Assembly (NCBI RefSeq): GCF_001618005.1
Contig: NZ_LQXA01000035.1
Location: forward strand, 1-64,000
DNA length: 64,000 nucleotides
Source of the DNA: Clavibacter tessellarius
Lineage (GTDB): Bacteria; Actinomycetota; Actinomycetes; Actinomycetales; Microbacteriaceae
Reading direction: 5' to 3'
Shown here in pieces: positions 1 through 8,428 of the stretch (position 1 is its first letter; every line of letters starts with the position of its first letter). The translations under genes and the position numbers were made by a program. Under the pieces are notes generated by a model. That model was not told where the DNA came from. It searched no databases and worked only from the letters and a program-made list of their open reading frames with translations.

Positions 1-1
1 C

Positions 2-1207
2 ATCGCCGCAGCCGCGGCAGCACCGGACCGCGGCACGTCGGGCGCGCCCGTCCGCGTCCCGCGCCCGGCTCCCGCGCCGGTCGACCCCGCCTCCCGCCGT
101 GGCGGCCGCACGCCCCGTCCGCCGGCCGCACCGCGGTCCGCGCCGAAGCCGAAGCGGCGCCACCCGAAGTGGCCCTACGTCGTGGTCCTCCTGGTCGTGC
201 TGTTCGGCGGCGCCGCCGTGATCGCGACCTCGCTGTTCGGCCCCGTCGTCTCGGCGCTGCTCACCCAGGCCGAGCCCTCCGACTACGACGGCGACGGATC
301 CGGTGAGGTGCAGGTGGTCGTCAAGACCGGCGACACCGGCAGCACCATCGGGGACACGCTCGCCTCGCAGGGCGTGGTGAAGACGTCGAAGGCCTTCTAC
401 CAGGCCGTCGTCCGCTCGGGCAGCGAGATCGTGTTCCAGCCCGGCACGTACACGCTGCGGAAGCAGATGAGCGCGGCCTCCGCGCTCGAGATGCTGCAGG
501 ATCCGACGAGCCAGGTGCAGGCCAAGGTCACGATCCCCGAGGGGCAGACCGCGGCGCAGGCGTTCGAGCTCGTCGCCGAGGGGACGGGCACGCCCGTCGC
601 CGACCTGGAGGCGGCCGCCGCCGACCGGGCGGCGCTGGGGATCCCGGCCGAGGCTCCGAGCATCGAGGGCTACCTCTTCCCGGCCACCTACGACTTCCCG
701 CCCGGCACGACGGCGGCGGACATGGTGAAGGCCATGGTCTCCCGGACGTTCGCGGCGCTCGACAAGGCGGGGGTCGCGCCCGCGGACCGCCATCGGGTGC
801 TCACGCTGGCCGCGCTGATCCAGAAGGAGGCGCGCTTCGAGGGCGACTTCTACAAGGTGTCCCGCGTCTTCCAGAACCGCATCGGGATCGGCATGGCGCT
901 CCAGTCGGACGCCACCGTCGCGTACGGGGCGCAGTCCGTCGGCCGCGTCACGACCACCGACGCCGAGCGCGCCGACGACAACCCGTACAACACCTACCTG
1001 CACCCCGGGCTCCCCGTCGGGCCCATCTCCAACCCCGGCGACCTCGCGATCAAGGCGGCGATCGCGCCCGAGCAGGGACCGTGGCTGTACTTCGTCACGG
1101 TCAACACCATCACGGGCGACACGGTGTTCTCCCAGACGTACGAGGAGCACCTCAAGGCCGTCGCGCAGTGGCAGCAGTTCATGAAGGACAACCCGGGCAA
1201 TGGCTGA
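2..1207 (+). CDS. mltG: Endolytic murein transglycosylase MltG (5' end outside window)
   Basis: Cleaves nascent glycan strands at the outer face of the membrane and is thought to end peptidoglycan polymerisation (YceG family). The frame is open from the first bases, so the start lies upstream; the visible N-terminus is Pro/Ala/Arg-rich and cytoplasmic, as usual in actinobacterial MltG. One membrane segment follows at about bases 175-270, then a LysM-like part and the YceG domain. The catalytic glutamate is in the motif LIQKEARFEGDF (codon at 827), followed by the conserved QSDATVAYG and NPYNTY motifs. The stop overlaps the aroE start by 8 bases, so the two are probably co-translated. Family assignment is secure; only the start is missing. 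Confidence 0.93.
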   Translation: MAAAAAAPDRGTSGAPVRVPRPAPAPVDPASRRGGRTPRPPAAPRSAPKPKRRHPKWPYVVVLLVVLFGGAAVIATSLFGPVVSALLTQAEPSDYDGDGSGEVQVVVKTGDTGSTIGDTLASQGVVKTSKAFYQAVVRSGSEIVFQPGTYTLRKQMSAASALEMLQDPTSQVQAKVTIPEGQTAAQAFELVAEGTGTPVADLEAAAADRAALGIPAEAPSIEGYLFPATYDFPPGTTAADMVKAMVSRTFAALDKAGVAPADRHRVLTLAALIQKEARFEGDFYKVSRVFQNRIGIGMALQSDATVAYGAQSVGRVTTTDAERADDNPYNTYLHPGLPVGPISNPGDLAIKAAIAPEQGPWLYFVTVNTITGDTVFSQTYEEHLKAVAQWQQFMKDNPGNG

Positions 1208-2090
1208 TCCGCGGACGCCGGCCGTGCGGCTGGCGGTCCTCGGCAGCCCCATCGGGCACTCGCTCTCGCCGCGCCTGCACCGCGCGGCGTACGGGGTCCT
1301 CGGGCTCGATTGGTCCTACGAGGCCGCGGAGTGCACCGGCGCGGGGCTCCCGGCGTTCGTCGCCGGGCTCGGCGACGGCTGGCGCGGCCTGTCGCTCACG
1401 ATGCCGCTGAAGCGCGACGTGCTGCCGCTCCTCGACGCCGTGGACGAGACGACCCGCCTCGCGGGCGCCGCGAACACGCTGCTCCTCGAGCGCGACGGAG
1501 CGGGCGGGATCCGGCGGCGCGGCGCGAACACGGACGTCGCGGGCATCGTCCGCGCGCTGGCGGCGGCGGGTGTCGAGCGGTCGCGGCGCGCGGTCGTGCT
1601 GGGCGCCGGATCCACGGCGCGCTCCGCCGTCGTCGCGCTCGGCCGCATGGGCGCGCGCCACGTGATCGTGGCCGCTCGGCGGCCGGAGCAGGTGCGGGAG
1701 CTCGTGCCCCTCGCGGACGAGCTCGGGATCACGCTGGAGGCGGCGTCCCTCGACGACGCGCCGGCCGCGCTGCGCGACGCCGACACGACCGTCTGCACCC
1801 TTCCGGGCGACGCCGCCGCGGCCGTCCCCCTCCCGGACCGCCTGCCCGACGCGGCCGCGCTCCTCGACGTCACCTACGCGCCGTGGCCGACCGGCATCGC
1901 CTCCGGGTGGGAGCGGGCGGGGGGACGCGTGGTGCCGGGGATCGACATGCTCGTGCACCAGGCGCTCGGGCAGGTGCGGCTGTTCGTCCACGGCGACGCC
2001 GGGCTCGCGCTGCCGGACGAACCGCGCGTGCTGGAGGCGATGCTCGCGAGCGTCGGCCGGGATCCGCGGAGGCCCTGGACCGGCGCCTGA
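1200..2090 (+). CDS. aroE: Shikimate dehydrogenase
   Basis: Reduces 3-dehydroshikimate to shikimate with NADPH, step four of the shikimate pathway. The 296 residues show the shikimate-binding motif GSPIGHSLSPRLH (15-27), the catalytic Lys71 in TMPLK, the AANT motif, Asp112 in NTDVAGI, and a nucleotide loop VLGAGSTARS in which Ser replaces the usual second Gly. The C-terminal GIDMLVHQALGQ motif is present. The ATG sits inside the end of mltG. It heads the aromatic cluster, 51 bases before aroC. A quinate dehydrogenase is less likely given the pathway neighbours. Confidence 0.93.
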   Translation: MADPRTPAVRLAVLGSPIGHSLSPRLHRAAYGVLGLDWSYEAAECTGAGLPAFVAGLGDGWRGLSLTMPLKRDVLPLLDAVDETTRLAGAANTLLLERDGAGGIRRRGANTDVAGIVRALAAAGVERSRRAVVLGAGSTARSAVVALGRMGARHVIVAARRPEQVRELVPLADELGITLEAASLDDAPAALRDADTTVCTLPGDAAAAVPLPDRLPDAAALLDVTYAPWPTGIASGWERAGGRVVPGIDMLVHQALGQVRLFVHGDAGLALPDEPRVLEAMLASVGRDPRRPWTGA

Positions 2091-2141
2091 CGCCGCCCCG
2101 ATCCGGGGGAGCGCCGCCGACCGCTGTGGGAGGATGGGGCC

Positions 2142-3371
2142 ATGCTGCGTTGGCTCACCGCCGGGGAATCCCACGGCCCCGAACTCATCGCCGTCCTGGA
2201 GGGCCTGCCCGCGGGCGTGCCCGTCAGCCTCGACGGCATCCGCGCCGACCTCGCCCGTCGCAAGCTCGGCTACGGCCGCGGCGCGCGCATGGCGTTCGAG
2301 CAGGACGAGCTGCACCTCTCGACCGGCGTCGTGCACGGGCGGACGCTCGGCAGCCCCATCGCGGTGCGCATCGGCAACACGGAGTGGCCCAAGTGGGTCG
2401 ACGTCATGAGCCCGGAGCCGGTGGATCCCGAGAAGCTGCAGGGCGCGCGCGCCGCGGCCCTCACGCGCCCCCGCCCGGGCCACGCCGACCTCGTGGGCAT
2501 GCAGAAGTACGACTTCGACGAGGCGCGTCCCGTGCTCGAGCGCGCGAGCGCCCGCGAGACGGCCGCGCGCGTCGCCCTCGGTGCCGTGGCCCGCGCGTTC
2601 CTCGCCGAGCTCGGCATCACCCTCGTCAGCCACACCCTCGCGATCGGCCCCGTGCGCGTGCCCGAGGGCGCGCCGCTGCCGACGCCCGCCGACGTTGACG
2701 CGCTCGACGCGGACCCGCTGCGCTGCTTCCACCCCGAGACGAGCGCCCGCATGGTCGCCGAGGTCGACGACACGAAGGCGAGCGGCGACACGGTCGGCGG
2801 CGTCGTCGAGGTCCTCGCGTACGACCTGCCGCCGGGCCTCGGCTCGCACGTGCACTGGGACCGCCGGCTCGACTCGCAGCTCGCGGGCGCGCTCATGGGC
2901 ATCCAGGCCATCAAGGGCGTGGAGGTCGGCGACGGCTTCCTCACCACCACGCGCCGCGGATCCGAGGCGCACGACGAGCTCTTCTCCACGGCCGCGGGCA
3001 TCGGCCGGTCCACCGACCGCGCCGGCGGCACCGAGGGCGGCATGTCGACGGGCACGGTCCTCCGCGTCCGCGCCGGCATGAAGCCCATCGCGACCGTGCC
3101 GCGCGCGCTCCGCACCGTCGACACCGCGACGGGCGGCGCCGCGCCCGCGAACCACCAGCGCTCCGACGTGTGCGCGGTCCCCGCGTCCGGCGTCGTCGCC
3201 GAGGCGATGGTCGCCCTCACGCTCGCGAACGCCGTGCTCGAGAAGTTCGGCGGCGACTCCGTCGGCGAGACGCGGCGGAACCTGCGCGGCTACCTCGACG
3301 CGATCCCCGAGGGCCGCCGCTCCGGCGCCGACCTCGTCGACGAGGCCGACGCCGCCCCGCCCGAGGCCTGA
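2142..3371 (+). CDS. aroC: Chorismate synthase
   Basis: Converts EPSP to chorismate using reduced FMN, the last shikimate-pathway step. The 409-residue length is normal. Family signatures are visible in order: GESHGPEL near the N-terminus, [29 protein letters not shown], and the FMN-site block [17 protein letters not shown] ribosome site lies about 8 bases before the ATG. Two bases separate it from aroK, so it is probably co-transcribed with the downstream aro genes. The gap before it contains a short CCCC/GGGG inverted repeat but no clear promoter. Confidence 0.96.
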   Translation: MLRWLTAGESHGPELIAVLEGLPAGVPVSLDGIRADLARRKLGYGRGARMAFEQDELHLSTGVVHGRTLGSPIAVRIGNTEWPKWVDVMSPEPVDPEKLQGARAAALTRPRPGHADLVGMQKYDFDEARPVLERASARETAARVALGAVARAFLAELGITLVSHTLAIGPVRVPEGAPLPTPADVDALDADPLRCFHPETSARMVAEVDDTKASGDTVGGVVEVLAYDLPPGLGSHVHWDRRLDSQLAGALMGIQAIKGVEVGDGFLTTTRRGSEAHDELFSTAAGIGRSTDRAGGTEGGMSTGTVLRVRAGMKPIATVPRALRTVDTATGGAAPANHQRSDVCAVPASGVVAEAMVALTLANAVLEKFGGDSVGETRRNLRGYLDAIPEGRRSGADLVDEADAAPPEA

Positions 3372-3373
3372 GC

Positions 3374-3865
3374 GTGCCGGTCGTCCTGATCGGCGCGCCC
3401 GGCGCGGGCAAGACCACGGTGGGCCGCCGGGTCGCGCGCGCGATGGGCGTGCCGTTCACGGACACCGACCGCGCCCTCGTGGACGCGCACGGGTCCATCG
3501 CCGACATCTTCCGCGAGCACGGCGAGCCGCGCTTCCGCGAGCTCGAGCGCGAGGAGGTCGCACGCGCCCTCGCGGCCGGCGGCGTCGTCTCGCTCGGCGG
3601 GGGAGCCGTGCTCGATCCGGCGACCCGCGCCGACCTCGCGGCGTGCGACGTCGTGCTCCTCACCGTGAGCGAGCACGCCGTCCGCGCCCGCATCCGCGGC
3701 GACGACCGCCCCCTCGTGGACGGCGTCGAGAGCTGGCGCCGCATCGTCGCCGACCGCGAGGAGCTCTACCGCTCGCTCGCCGACCTGACCATCGACACCT
3801 CCGACCGCCCGCTCGCGCGCATCGCCCGCGAGATCGAGCGCTTCGCCCGGGAGAGGCAGCCATGA
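3374..3865 (+). CDS. aroK: Shikimate kinase
   Basis: Phosphorylates shikimate at O3 with ATP. The protein is 163 residues from the GTG two bases after the aroC stop, the usual family length. It shows the P-loop GAPGAGKT (about 6-13), DTD at the shikimate site, the FREHGEPRFRELE segment, the GGGAV glycine loop, and RGDDRPLV in the lid. An upstream in-frame extension into aroC would add Arg-rich non-homologous sequence, so the GTG start is chosen. The stop overlaps the aroB start (ATGA). Confidence 0.94.
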   Translation: MPVVLIGAPGAGKTTVGRRVARAMGVPFTDTDRALVDAHGSIADIFREHGEPRFRELEREEVARALAAGGVVSLGGGAVLDPATRADLAACDVVLLTVSEHAVRARIRGDDRPLVDGVESWRRIVADREELYRSLADLTIDTSDRPLARIAREIERFARERQP

Positions 3866-5007
3866 CCGACCCACACCCCACCGACACCGCCCCCACCGAC
3901 GCCGCCGCGCACGAGACCGCCGCCGTCGAGCCCGACGCGCCCACCGTCATCCGCGTCTCCGGCACGCCCGGCTACGACGTCACCGTCGGCCGCGGCCTGA
4001 TCCCGGGCGTCGGCGCGCTGCTCGGCCCGCGCGTCCGCAAGGTGCTCATCGTGCACGCGCCGGCCCTCGCCGAGGAGGCGTCGCGGCTCCGGGAGCGCCT
4101 GCAGGGCGACGTCGAGGTGTACCTCGCCGAGGTGCCGGACGCCGAGGGCGCCAAGCGCGTCGAGGTCGCGGCGTTCTGCTGGAAGATCATGGGCACCACC
4201 GACTTCACGCGTTCGGACGCCGTCATCACGCTCGGCGGCGGTGCCACGACCGACCTCGGCGGCTTCGTCGCGGCCACGTGGCTGCGCGGCGTGATGCTCA
4301 TCCAGATCCCGACGACCGTGCTCGCCATGGTCGACGCGGCCGTGGGCGGCAAGACGGGCATCAACACCTCCGAGGGCAAGAACCTCGTCGGCGCCTTCTA
4401 CGCGCCGACCGCGGTGGTCGTCGACCTCGACCTGCTGGCGACGCTGCCGCGCAACGAGCTCGTCACGGGCTTCGCGGAGATCGTGAAGGCCGGGTTCATC
4501 GCCGTGCCCGAGATCCTGGACATCATCGAGCGGGACGTGGCGCGCGTCACCGATCCCACGGCACCGGAGTTCCGCCGCGTCGTCGAGCTCGCCATCGCCA
4601 TGAAGGCGGAGGTCGTGGGGGAGGACTTCACCGAGAAGGGCCGCCGCGAGATCCTCAACTACGGGCACACGCTCGGCCACGCCATCGAGCACGCCGAGCG
4701 GTACCGCTGGCGGCACGGCGCGGCCGTCGCGGTGGGCATGGTGTTCGCGGCCGAGCTGTCGCGCCTCACCCGGTCGCTCTCCGACGAGGCGGTCGACCGG
4801 CACCGCCGCATCCTCGACTCGCTCGACCTGCCCACGAGCTACCCCGTCGGCCGCTGGCCCACGCTCGTCGCGAGCATGAAGCGCGACAAGAAGGCGCGCG
4901 GCGACATGATGCGCTTCATCGTGCTCGACGGCGTCGGCCGCGCGAGCGTGCTCAACGGACCCGAGGAGGCGCTGCTGTTCGCGGCGTACCAGGAGATCGG
5001 GTCGTGA
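3862..5007 (+). CDS. aroB: 3-Dehydroquinate synthase
   Basis: Closes the ring of DAHP to 3-dehydroquinate, step two of the shikimate pathway; NAD- and metal-dependent. From the ATG overlapping the aroK stop it is 381 residues, about 30 longer than many AroB because of a Thr/Asp/Pro/Ala-rich N-terminal lead. The NAD loop GGGATTDLGGF, the substrate segment VDAAVGGKTGINT and the metal-binding motif NYGHTLGHAIEH are all present. Its stop overlaps the next start as GTGA, which couples it to the dehydrogenase downstream. Confidence 0.95.
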   Translation: MTDPHPTDTAPTDAAAHETAAVEPDAPTVIRVSGTPGYDVTVGRGLIPGVGALLGPRVRKVLIVHAPALAEEASRLRERLQGDVEVYLAEVPDAEGAKRVEVAAFCWKIMGTTDFTRSDAVITLGGGATTDLGGFVAATWLRGVMLIQIPTTVLAMVDAAVGGKTGINTSEGKNLVGAFYAPTAVVVDLDLLATLPRNELVTGFAEIVKAGFIAVPEILDIIERDVARVTDPTAPEFRRVVELAIAMKAEVVGEDFTEKGRREILNYGHTLGHAIEHAERYRWRHGAAVAVGMVFAAELSRLTRSLSDEAVDRHRRILDSLDLPTSYPVGRWPTLVASMKRDKKARGDMMRFIVLDGVGRASVLNGPEEALLFAAYQEIGS

Positions 5008-5786
5008 CCGACCCCGCGCATCCGGACGCGCCCCGGCCCGTCGCCCTCGTCACGGGCGTCGGCCGTGTGTCCGGCATCGGCGCGGCGATCGCGGAGGACC
5101 TGGCCCTCGGCGGCTGGGACGTCGCCTTCACCTACTGGTCCGACTACGACGCGCGGATGCCGTGGGGCCGCCGGCCCGAGGACCCCGCGCGCGTCGCGGA
5201 GGCCGTCGAGCGCGCGGGCGGCCGGGCCCACGCCGTCGAGGCCGACCTCGTGGACGTGGACGCGGCCGAGCGGATCCTCGGCGAGGTCGAGCGGGAGCTC
5301 GGGCCCATCACGTCGCTCGTGCTGAGCCACGCGGAGTCCGTCGACAGCGCGCTGCTCGACACGAGCGTCGAGAGCCTCGAGCGCCACCTCGCGGTGAACG
5401 TGCGGGCATCGCTGCAGCTGATCCAGGGGTTCGCGCGCCGGTACCGGGCCGTCCCCGGCGCCGGCCGCATCGTGGCGCTCACCTCCGACGCCGTCGTGGG
5501 GGAGGTCGCGTACGGCGCGAGCAAGGCCGCGCTCGACCGCATCGTCATCGCGGCGGCGCGCGAGCTCGAGGACGTGCGCATCACCGCGAACCTCGTGGAC
5601 CCCGGTCCGACGGACACGGGCTGGTTCACGGACGAGATCCGCGAGAGCCTCCGCGAGACGACGCCGCGCGGCCGGCTGGCCGAGCCCCGCGACGCCGCGG
5701 CGCTCGTGTGCTTCCTCGTGTCGGCCGAGGGCGGCTGGATCAACGGCCAGCGCATCCGCTCCGACGGCGGCCAGAGCGTCGGCTGA
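5004..5786 (+). CDS. Short-chain dehydrogenase/reductase of unknown substrate
   Basis: An NAD(P)-dependent oxidoreductase of the SDR superfamily, 260 residues from a GTG start that overlaps the aroB stop. The nucleotide loop TGVGRVSGIG has an insertion between the glycines. The NVRA motif and the YGASK pair (Tyr170, Lys174) are present. The nearest upstream serine, Ser161, is only 9 residues before Tyr, against about 13 in classical SDRs, so the catalytic loop is shortened. The C-terminus (WINGQRIRSDGGQS) is typical of the FabG-like branch. It sits between aroB and aroQ and is coupled to aroB, but nothing in the sequence identifies a substrate; an aromatic-pathway role is only inferred from position. 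Confidence 0.8.
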   Translation: MTDPAHPDAPRPVALVTGVGRVSGIGAAIAEDLALGGWDVAFTYWSDYDARMPWGRRPEDPARVAEAVERAGGRAHAVEADLVDVDAAERILGEVERELGPITSLVLSHAESVDSALLDTSVESLERHLAVNVRASLQLIQGFARRYRAVPGAGRIVALTSDAVVGEVAYGASKAALDRIVIAAARELEDVRITANLVDPGPTDTGWFTDEIRESLRETTPRGRLAEPRDAAALVCFLVSAEGGWINGQRIRSDGGQSVG

Positions 5787-5835
5787 GCATGCGCCCCGCG
5801 CGCACCGGCCGGCCGATCCCACCCGACCCGCGCCC

Positions 5836-5841
5836 TAGGCT
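5836..5841 (+). promoter_or_regulatory. -10 box TAGGCT for leaderless aroQ
   Basis: TAGGCT lies six bases before the aroQ ATG, so transcription is expected to begin at or next to the start codon. The same geometry recurs before several other genes here. No clear -35 box or Shine-Dalgarno is visible. Confidence 0.6.
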
Positions 5842-5847
5842 GGGCGC

Positions 5848-6288
5848 ATGTCACGCGTGCTCGTCCTCAACGGCCCCAACCTCGGACGGCTCGGCAGCCG
5901 CGAGCCCGACGTCTACGGCACCGGATCGCTGGAGGACCTGCGGCGCGAGCTCGTCGCCTTCGCGCCCGCCGACGTGGAGATCGACCTCCGCCAGACCGAC
6001 GACGAGGCGACCCTCATCGGCTGGCTGCACGAGGCCGTCGACACCGCGAGCCCCGTGATCCTGAACCCCGCCGCGTTCACGCACTACTCGTACGCGCTCC
6101 GCGACGCCGCCGCGCTCGTCACGAAGGCGGGGATCCTCCTGCTGGAGGTGCACCTCTCGAACCCGCATGCGCGCGAGGAGTTCCGGCACACCAGCGTCAT
6201 CTCGCCCGTCGCGACGGGCGTCATCGCGGGTCTCGGGCAGGGCTCCTACCTCCTCGCCCTCGCGCACGTCGTGACCGCCACCCGTTAG
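5848..6288 (+). CDS. aroQ: Type II 3-dehydroquinate dehydratase
   Basis: Dehydrates 3-dehydroquinate to 3-dehydroshikimate by the anti-elimination type II route, as a dodecamer in known members. The 146 residues show the N-terminal [10 protein letters not shown], the flexible lid with the catalytic Tyr in DVYG, the RQTDDEATL segment (an actinobacterial form of the usual QSNxEG), NPAAFTHYS, the catalytic His in [14 protein letters not shown], and the C-terminal [11 protein letters not shown]. It appears to have its own promoter despite following the aro genes. Its TAG stop forms the first half of a TAGGCT box that may serve efp. Confidence 0.94.
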   Translation: MSRVLVLNGPNLGRLGSREPDVYGTGSLEDLRRELVAFAPADVEIDLRQTDDEATLIGWLHEAVDTASPVILNPAAFTHYSYALRDAAALVTKAGILLLEVHLSNPHAREEFRHTSVISPVATGVIAGLGQGSYLLALAHVVTATR

Positions 6289-6291
6289 GCT
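6286..6291 (+). promoter_or_regulatory. Possible -10 box for efp, overlapping the aroQ stop
   Basis: TAGGCT whose first three bases are the aroQ stop codon. A start about seven bases downstream would give efp a leader of roughly 100 bases. The hexamer matches the other -10 boxes here, but no -35 is seen and the leader would be unusually long. Confidence 0.35.
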
Positions 6292-6400
6292 GATCCCTCG
6301 GATCCCCGCATGCGCCCCGTCGGGCCGCGGATGACGGATCCTCCGCGCGGCCGCTCGCACGCCGCATCCCGCTCGTCGAACAGGCAAGGACCCTCCCCGC

Positions 6401-6964
6401 ATGGCCTCTACCGCTGACATCAAGAACGGCATCGTCCTCAACATGGACGGCCAGCTGTGGACCGTCATCGAGTTCCAGCACGTGAAGCCGGGCAAGGGCG
6501 GCGCCTTCGTGCGCACCAAGGTCAAGAACGTGATGACCGGCAAGGTCGTCGACCGCACGTTCAACGCGGGCGCGAAGATCGAGACCGAGACGGTCGACCG
6601 CCGCGACTTCCAGTACCTCTACGCCGACGGCGAGAACTTCGTGTTCATGGACACGAGCGACTACGACCAGATCACGCTGTCCGCGGCGCAGGTCGGCGAC
6701 GCGAAGAACTTCATGCTGGAAAACCAGGACGTGACCGTGGCGCTGCACAACGGCGAGGGGCTCTACGTCGAGCTGCCCGCGTCGGTCGTGCTCACCATCA
6801 CGTACACGGAGCCGGGCCTGCAGGGCGACCGCTCGACGGGCGGCACCAAGCCCGCGACGGTCGAGACCGGGCACCAGATCCAGGTCCCGCTCTTCCTCGA
6901 GCAGGGCACGCGCGTCAAGGTCGACACCCGCACGGGCGACTACCTCGGCCGCGTCACCGACTGA
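6401..6964 (+). CDS. efp: Elongation factor P
   Basis: Binds between the ribosomal P and E sites and relieves stalling at polyproline. The 187-residue, three-domain length is normal. The loop that reaches the peptidyl-transferase centre reads KPGKGGAF, with the tip Lys32 that is modified in some bacteria; no EpmA/EpmB-type modification gene is seen in this window. The C-terminal signature around TRTGDYLGR is present. An AAGGA ribosome site lies about 12 bases before the ATG. nusB follows after 4 bases, the usual actinobacterial pair. Confidence 0.95.
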   Translation: MASTADIKNGIVLNMDGQLWTVIEFQHVKPGKGGAFVRTKVKNVMTGKVVDRTFNAGAKIETETVDRRDFQYLYADGENFVFMDTSDYDQITLSAAQVGDAKNFMLENQDVTVALHNGEGLYVELPASVVLTITYTEPGLQGDRSTGGTKPATVETGHQIQVPLFLEQGTRVKVDTRTGDYLGRVTD

Positions 6965-6968
6965 CCCC

Positions 6969-7382
6969 GTGAGCGCACGCACCAAGGCGCGCAAGCGCGC
7001 CCTCGATGTCCTCTACGTCGCCGACATCCGCGGGGAGAGCATCCCCGCCACCCTCGCGGTCGAGCAGCAGCGCGCCGCGGCCGAGCCCGACCGGCAGGCC
7101 TCGTGGCAGTACGCCCGCGAGATCGCCGAGGGGTTCGTCGCGCACCAGGACGAGATCGACGAGCTCATCGAGACGTACTCGGTGAACTGGACCCTCGCCC
7201 GCATGCCCGCCGTGGACCGCGCGATCCTGCGCATCGGCATCTGGGAGATCCTCTTCAACGCGGACGTGCCGAACGGCGTCGCGATCTCGGAGAGCGTCGA
7301 CCTCGCGTCGTCGCTCTCGACGGACGAGTCGGCGTCGTTCGTGAACGGCATGCTCGCCCGGATCGCGGCCGCGCAGGCCTGA
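6969..7382 (+). CDS. nusB: Transcription antitermination factor NusB
   Basis: An RNA-binding all-helical protein that, with NusE (S10), assembles the antitermination complex on rRNA leaders. The 137 residues start at a GTG four bases after efp. The N-terminal RKRALDVLYVADIRG and the C-terminal signature VDRAILRIGIWEIL, then GVAISESVDLASS and SFVNGMLARIA, are diagnostic. Probably co-transcribed with efp. The following 112 bases hold no gene until the next promoter. Confidence 0.94.
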   Translation: MSARTKARKRALDVLYVADIRGESIPATLAVEQQRAAAEPDRQASWQYAREIAEGFVAHQDEIDELIETYSVNWTLARMPAVDRAILRIGIWEILFNADVPNGVAISESVDLASSLSTDESASFVNGMLARIAAAQA

Positions 7383-7482
7383 TCCCCGGCACGTCGGGCC
7401 CGTTCTCGCCACCTCCGTTACGCCGCGTGTCGCCTCGCGACGGCGTGTGACGGGGGACGAGGCGGGTCGGCACGCGCCGACC

Positions 7483-7488
7483 TAGCGT
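7483..7488 (+). promoter_or_regulatory. -10 box TAGCGT for a leaderless ABC transporter operon
   Basis: TAGCGT ends six bases before the ATG of the ATPase gene. The same hexamer at the same spacing precedes acs, and both have a GTGAC word 36-37 bases upstream of the box, which could be a shared regulator half-site. That last point is weak. Confidence 0.55.
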
Positions 7489-7494
7489 CGGGTC

Positions 7495-8370
7495 ATGCCC
7501 GCGACCGCCACCGCCTCGCACCGCGCTCCCGCGACGCCCGCCCGCGCCCGCGCCGACGCCGGCGCGGATCCCGAACCCGGCTCGGCCGGCGCCGTCGAGC
7601 TCCGCGGGGTAGGCCGGTCGTTCCCGGTCGACGGCGGACGGAGCACGCGCGTCGTGCTGCGCGACGTCGACCTCGACCTCGCGGCCGGCGACGTCGTCGC
7701 GGTCCTCGGGCCCTCCGGCTGCGGCAAGTCGACGCTCCTCCGCCAGGTGAGCGGGCTCGACCGGCCCGACGCGGGGTCCCTCCGCATCGACGGGACGCCC
7801 GTGCGCGACGTCGACCAGCGCTCGGCGGCCGCGTTCCAGGAGCCCCGGCTGCTGCCCTGGCGCACGCTCCGCGCCAACGTGCGGCTCGGCCTCCCGCGCG
7901 ACGTGCCGCGCGCCGAGGGCGACGCCCGGGTGCGCGACCTGCTGGAGCTCACGGGCCTCGCCGAGGCGGCCGACCTCCGTCCGCGCCAGGTCTCCGGCGG
8001 CATGGCCCAGCGCGCGTCGCTCGCCCGCGCGCTCGCCCGCCGACCCCGCGTGCTCGTGCTCGACGAGCCGTTCGGCGCGCTCGACGCCCTCACCCGGCTG
8101 CGGATGCAGGACCTCCTCCTCGACGTGCACGCCGCGATCCCCACGACCGTCCTGCTCGTCACCCACGACGTGGACGAGGCGCTGCACCTCGCCGACCGCG
8201 TGGTGCTGCTGGGGCCCGATCCCGCGCCCGGCGCCGCGCCGGGCGCGACCGTGCGCCGCGTGCTCGACGTGCCGGGCGCCCGCCCGCGCGACCGCGGCGA
8301 CGCCACCCTCGCGGCCCTCCGCGCGGAGCTGCTCGAGGGGCTCGGCGTGCCGGGCCACCGCGGCGGCTGA
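7495..8370 (+). CDS. ABC transporter ATP-binding protein, sulfonate/nitrate type
   Basis: The cytoplasmic ATPase of an importer of the SsuB/TauB/NrtD class. In its 291 residues, after a roughly 35-residue Ala/Arg-rich lead, come the Walker A GPSGCGKST, the Q-loop FQEPRLLPW characteristic of this subfamily, the signature VSGGMAQRASLARAL, the Walker B VLVLDEPFGALD and the switch His in THDVDEAL. The next two genes supply the lipoprotein and permease. Aliphatic sulfonates are the best guess for substrate, but taurine, nitrate or a pyrimidine precursor cannot be excluded. GGATCC in the lead region is typical of the local sequence. Confidence 0.88.
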   Translation: MPATATASHRAPATPARARADAGADPEPGSAGAVELRGVGRSFPVDGGRSTRVVLRDVDLDLAAGDVVAVLGPSGCGKSTLLRQVSGLDRPDAGSLRIDGTPVRDVDQRSAAAFQEPRLLPWRTLRANVRLGLPRDVPRAEGDARVRDLLELTGLAEAADLRPRQVSGGMAQRASLARALARRPRVLVLDEPFGALDALTRLRMQDLLLDVHAAIPTTVLLVTHDVDEALHLADRVVLLGPDPAPGAAPGATVRRVLDVPGARPRDRGDATLAALRAELLEGLGVPGHRGG

Positions 8371-8428
8371 TCCGCCGCATCCGCCGGCCCCGCTCGACCA
8401 CCGCACCCGACACCGCACCGAGGACCCC

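Noticed and set aside
2130-2135. GAGGAT six bases before the aroC ATG as a leaderless -10 box.
   Set aside because: It is better explained as part of the GGGAGG ribosome site; its first base is wrong for a -10 box.
5985-6010. AroQ lacks the textbook QSNxEG motif and has RQTDDEAT instead.
   Set aside because: Mycobacterial AroQ carries a similar SDSEA form, so this is a clade feature and not a defect.
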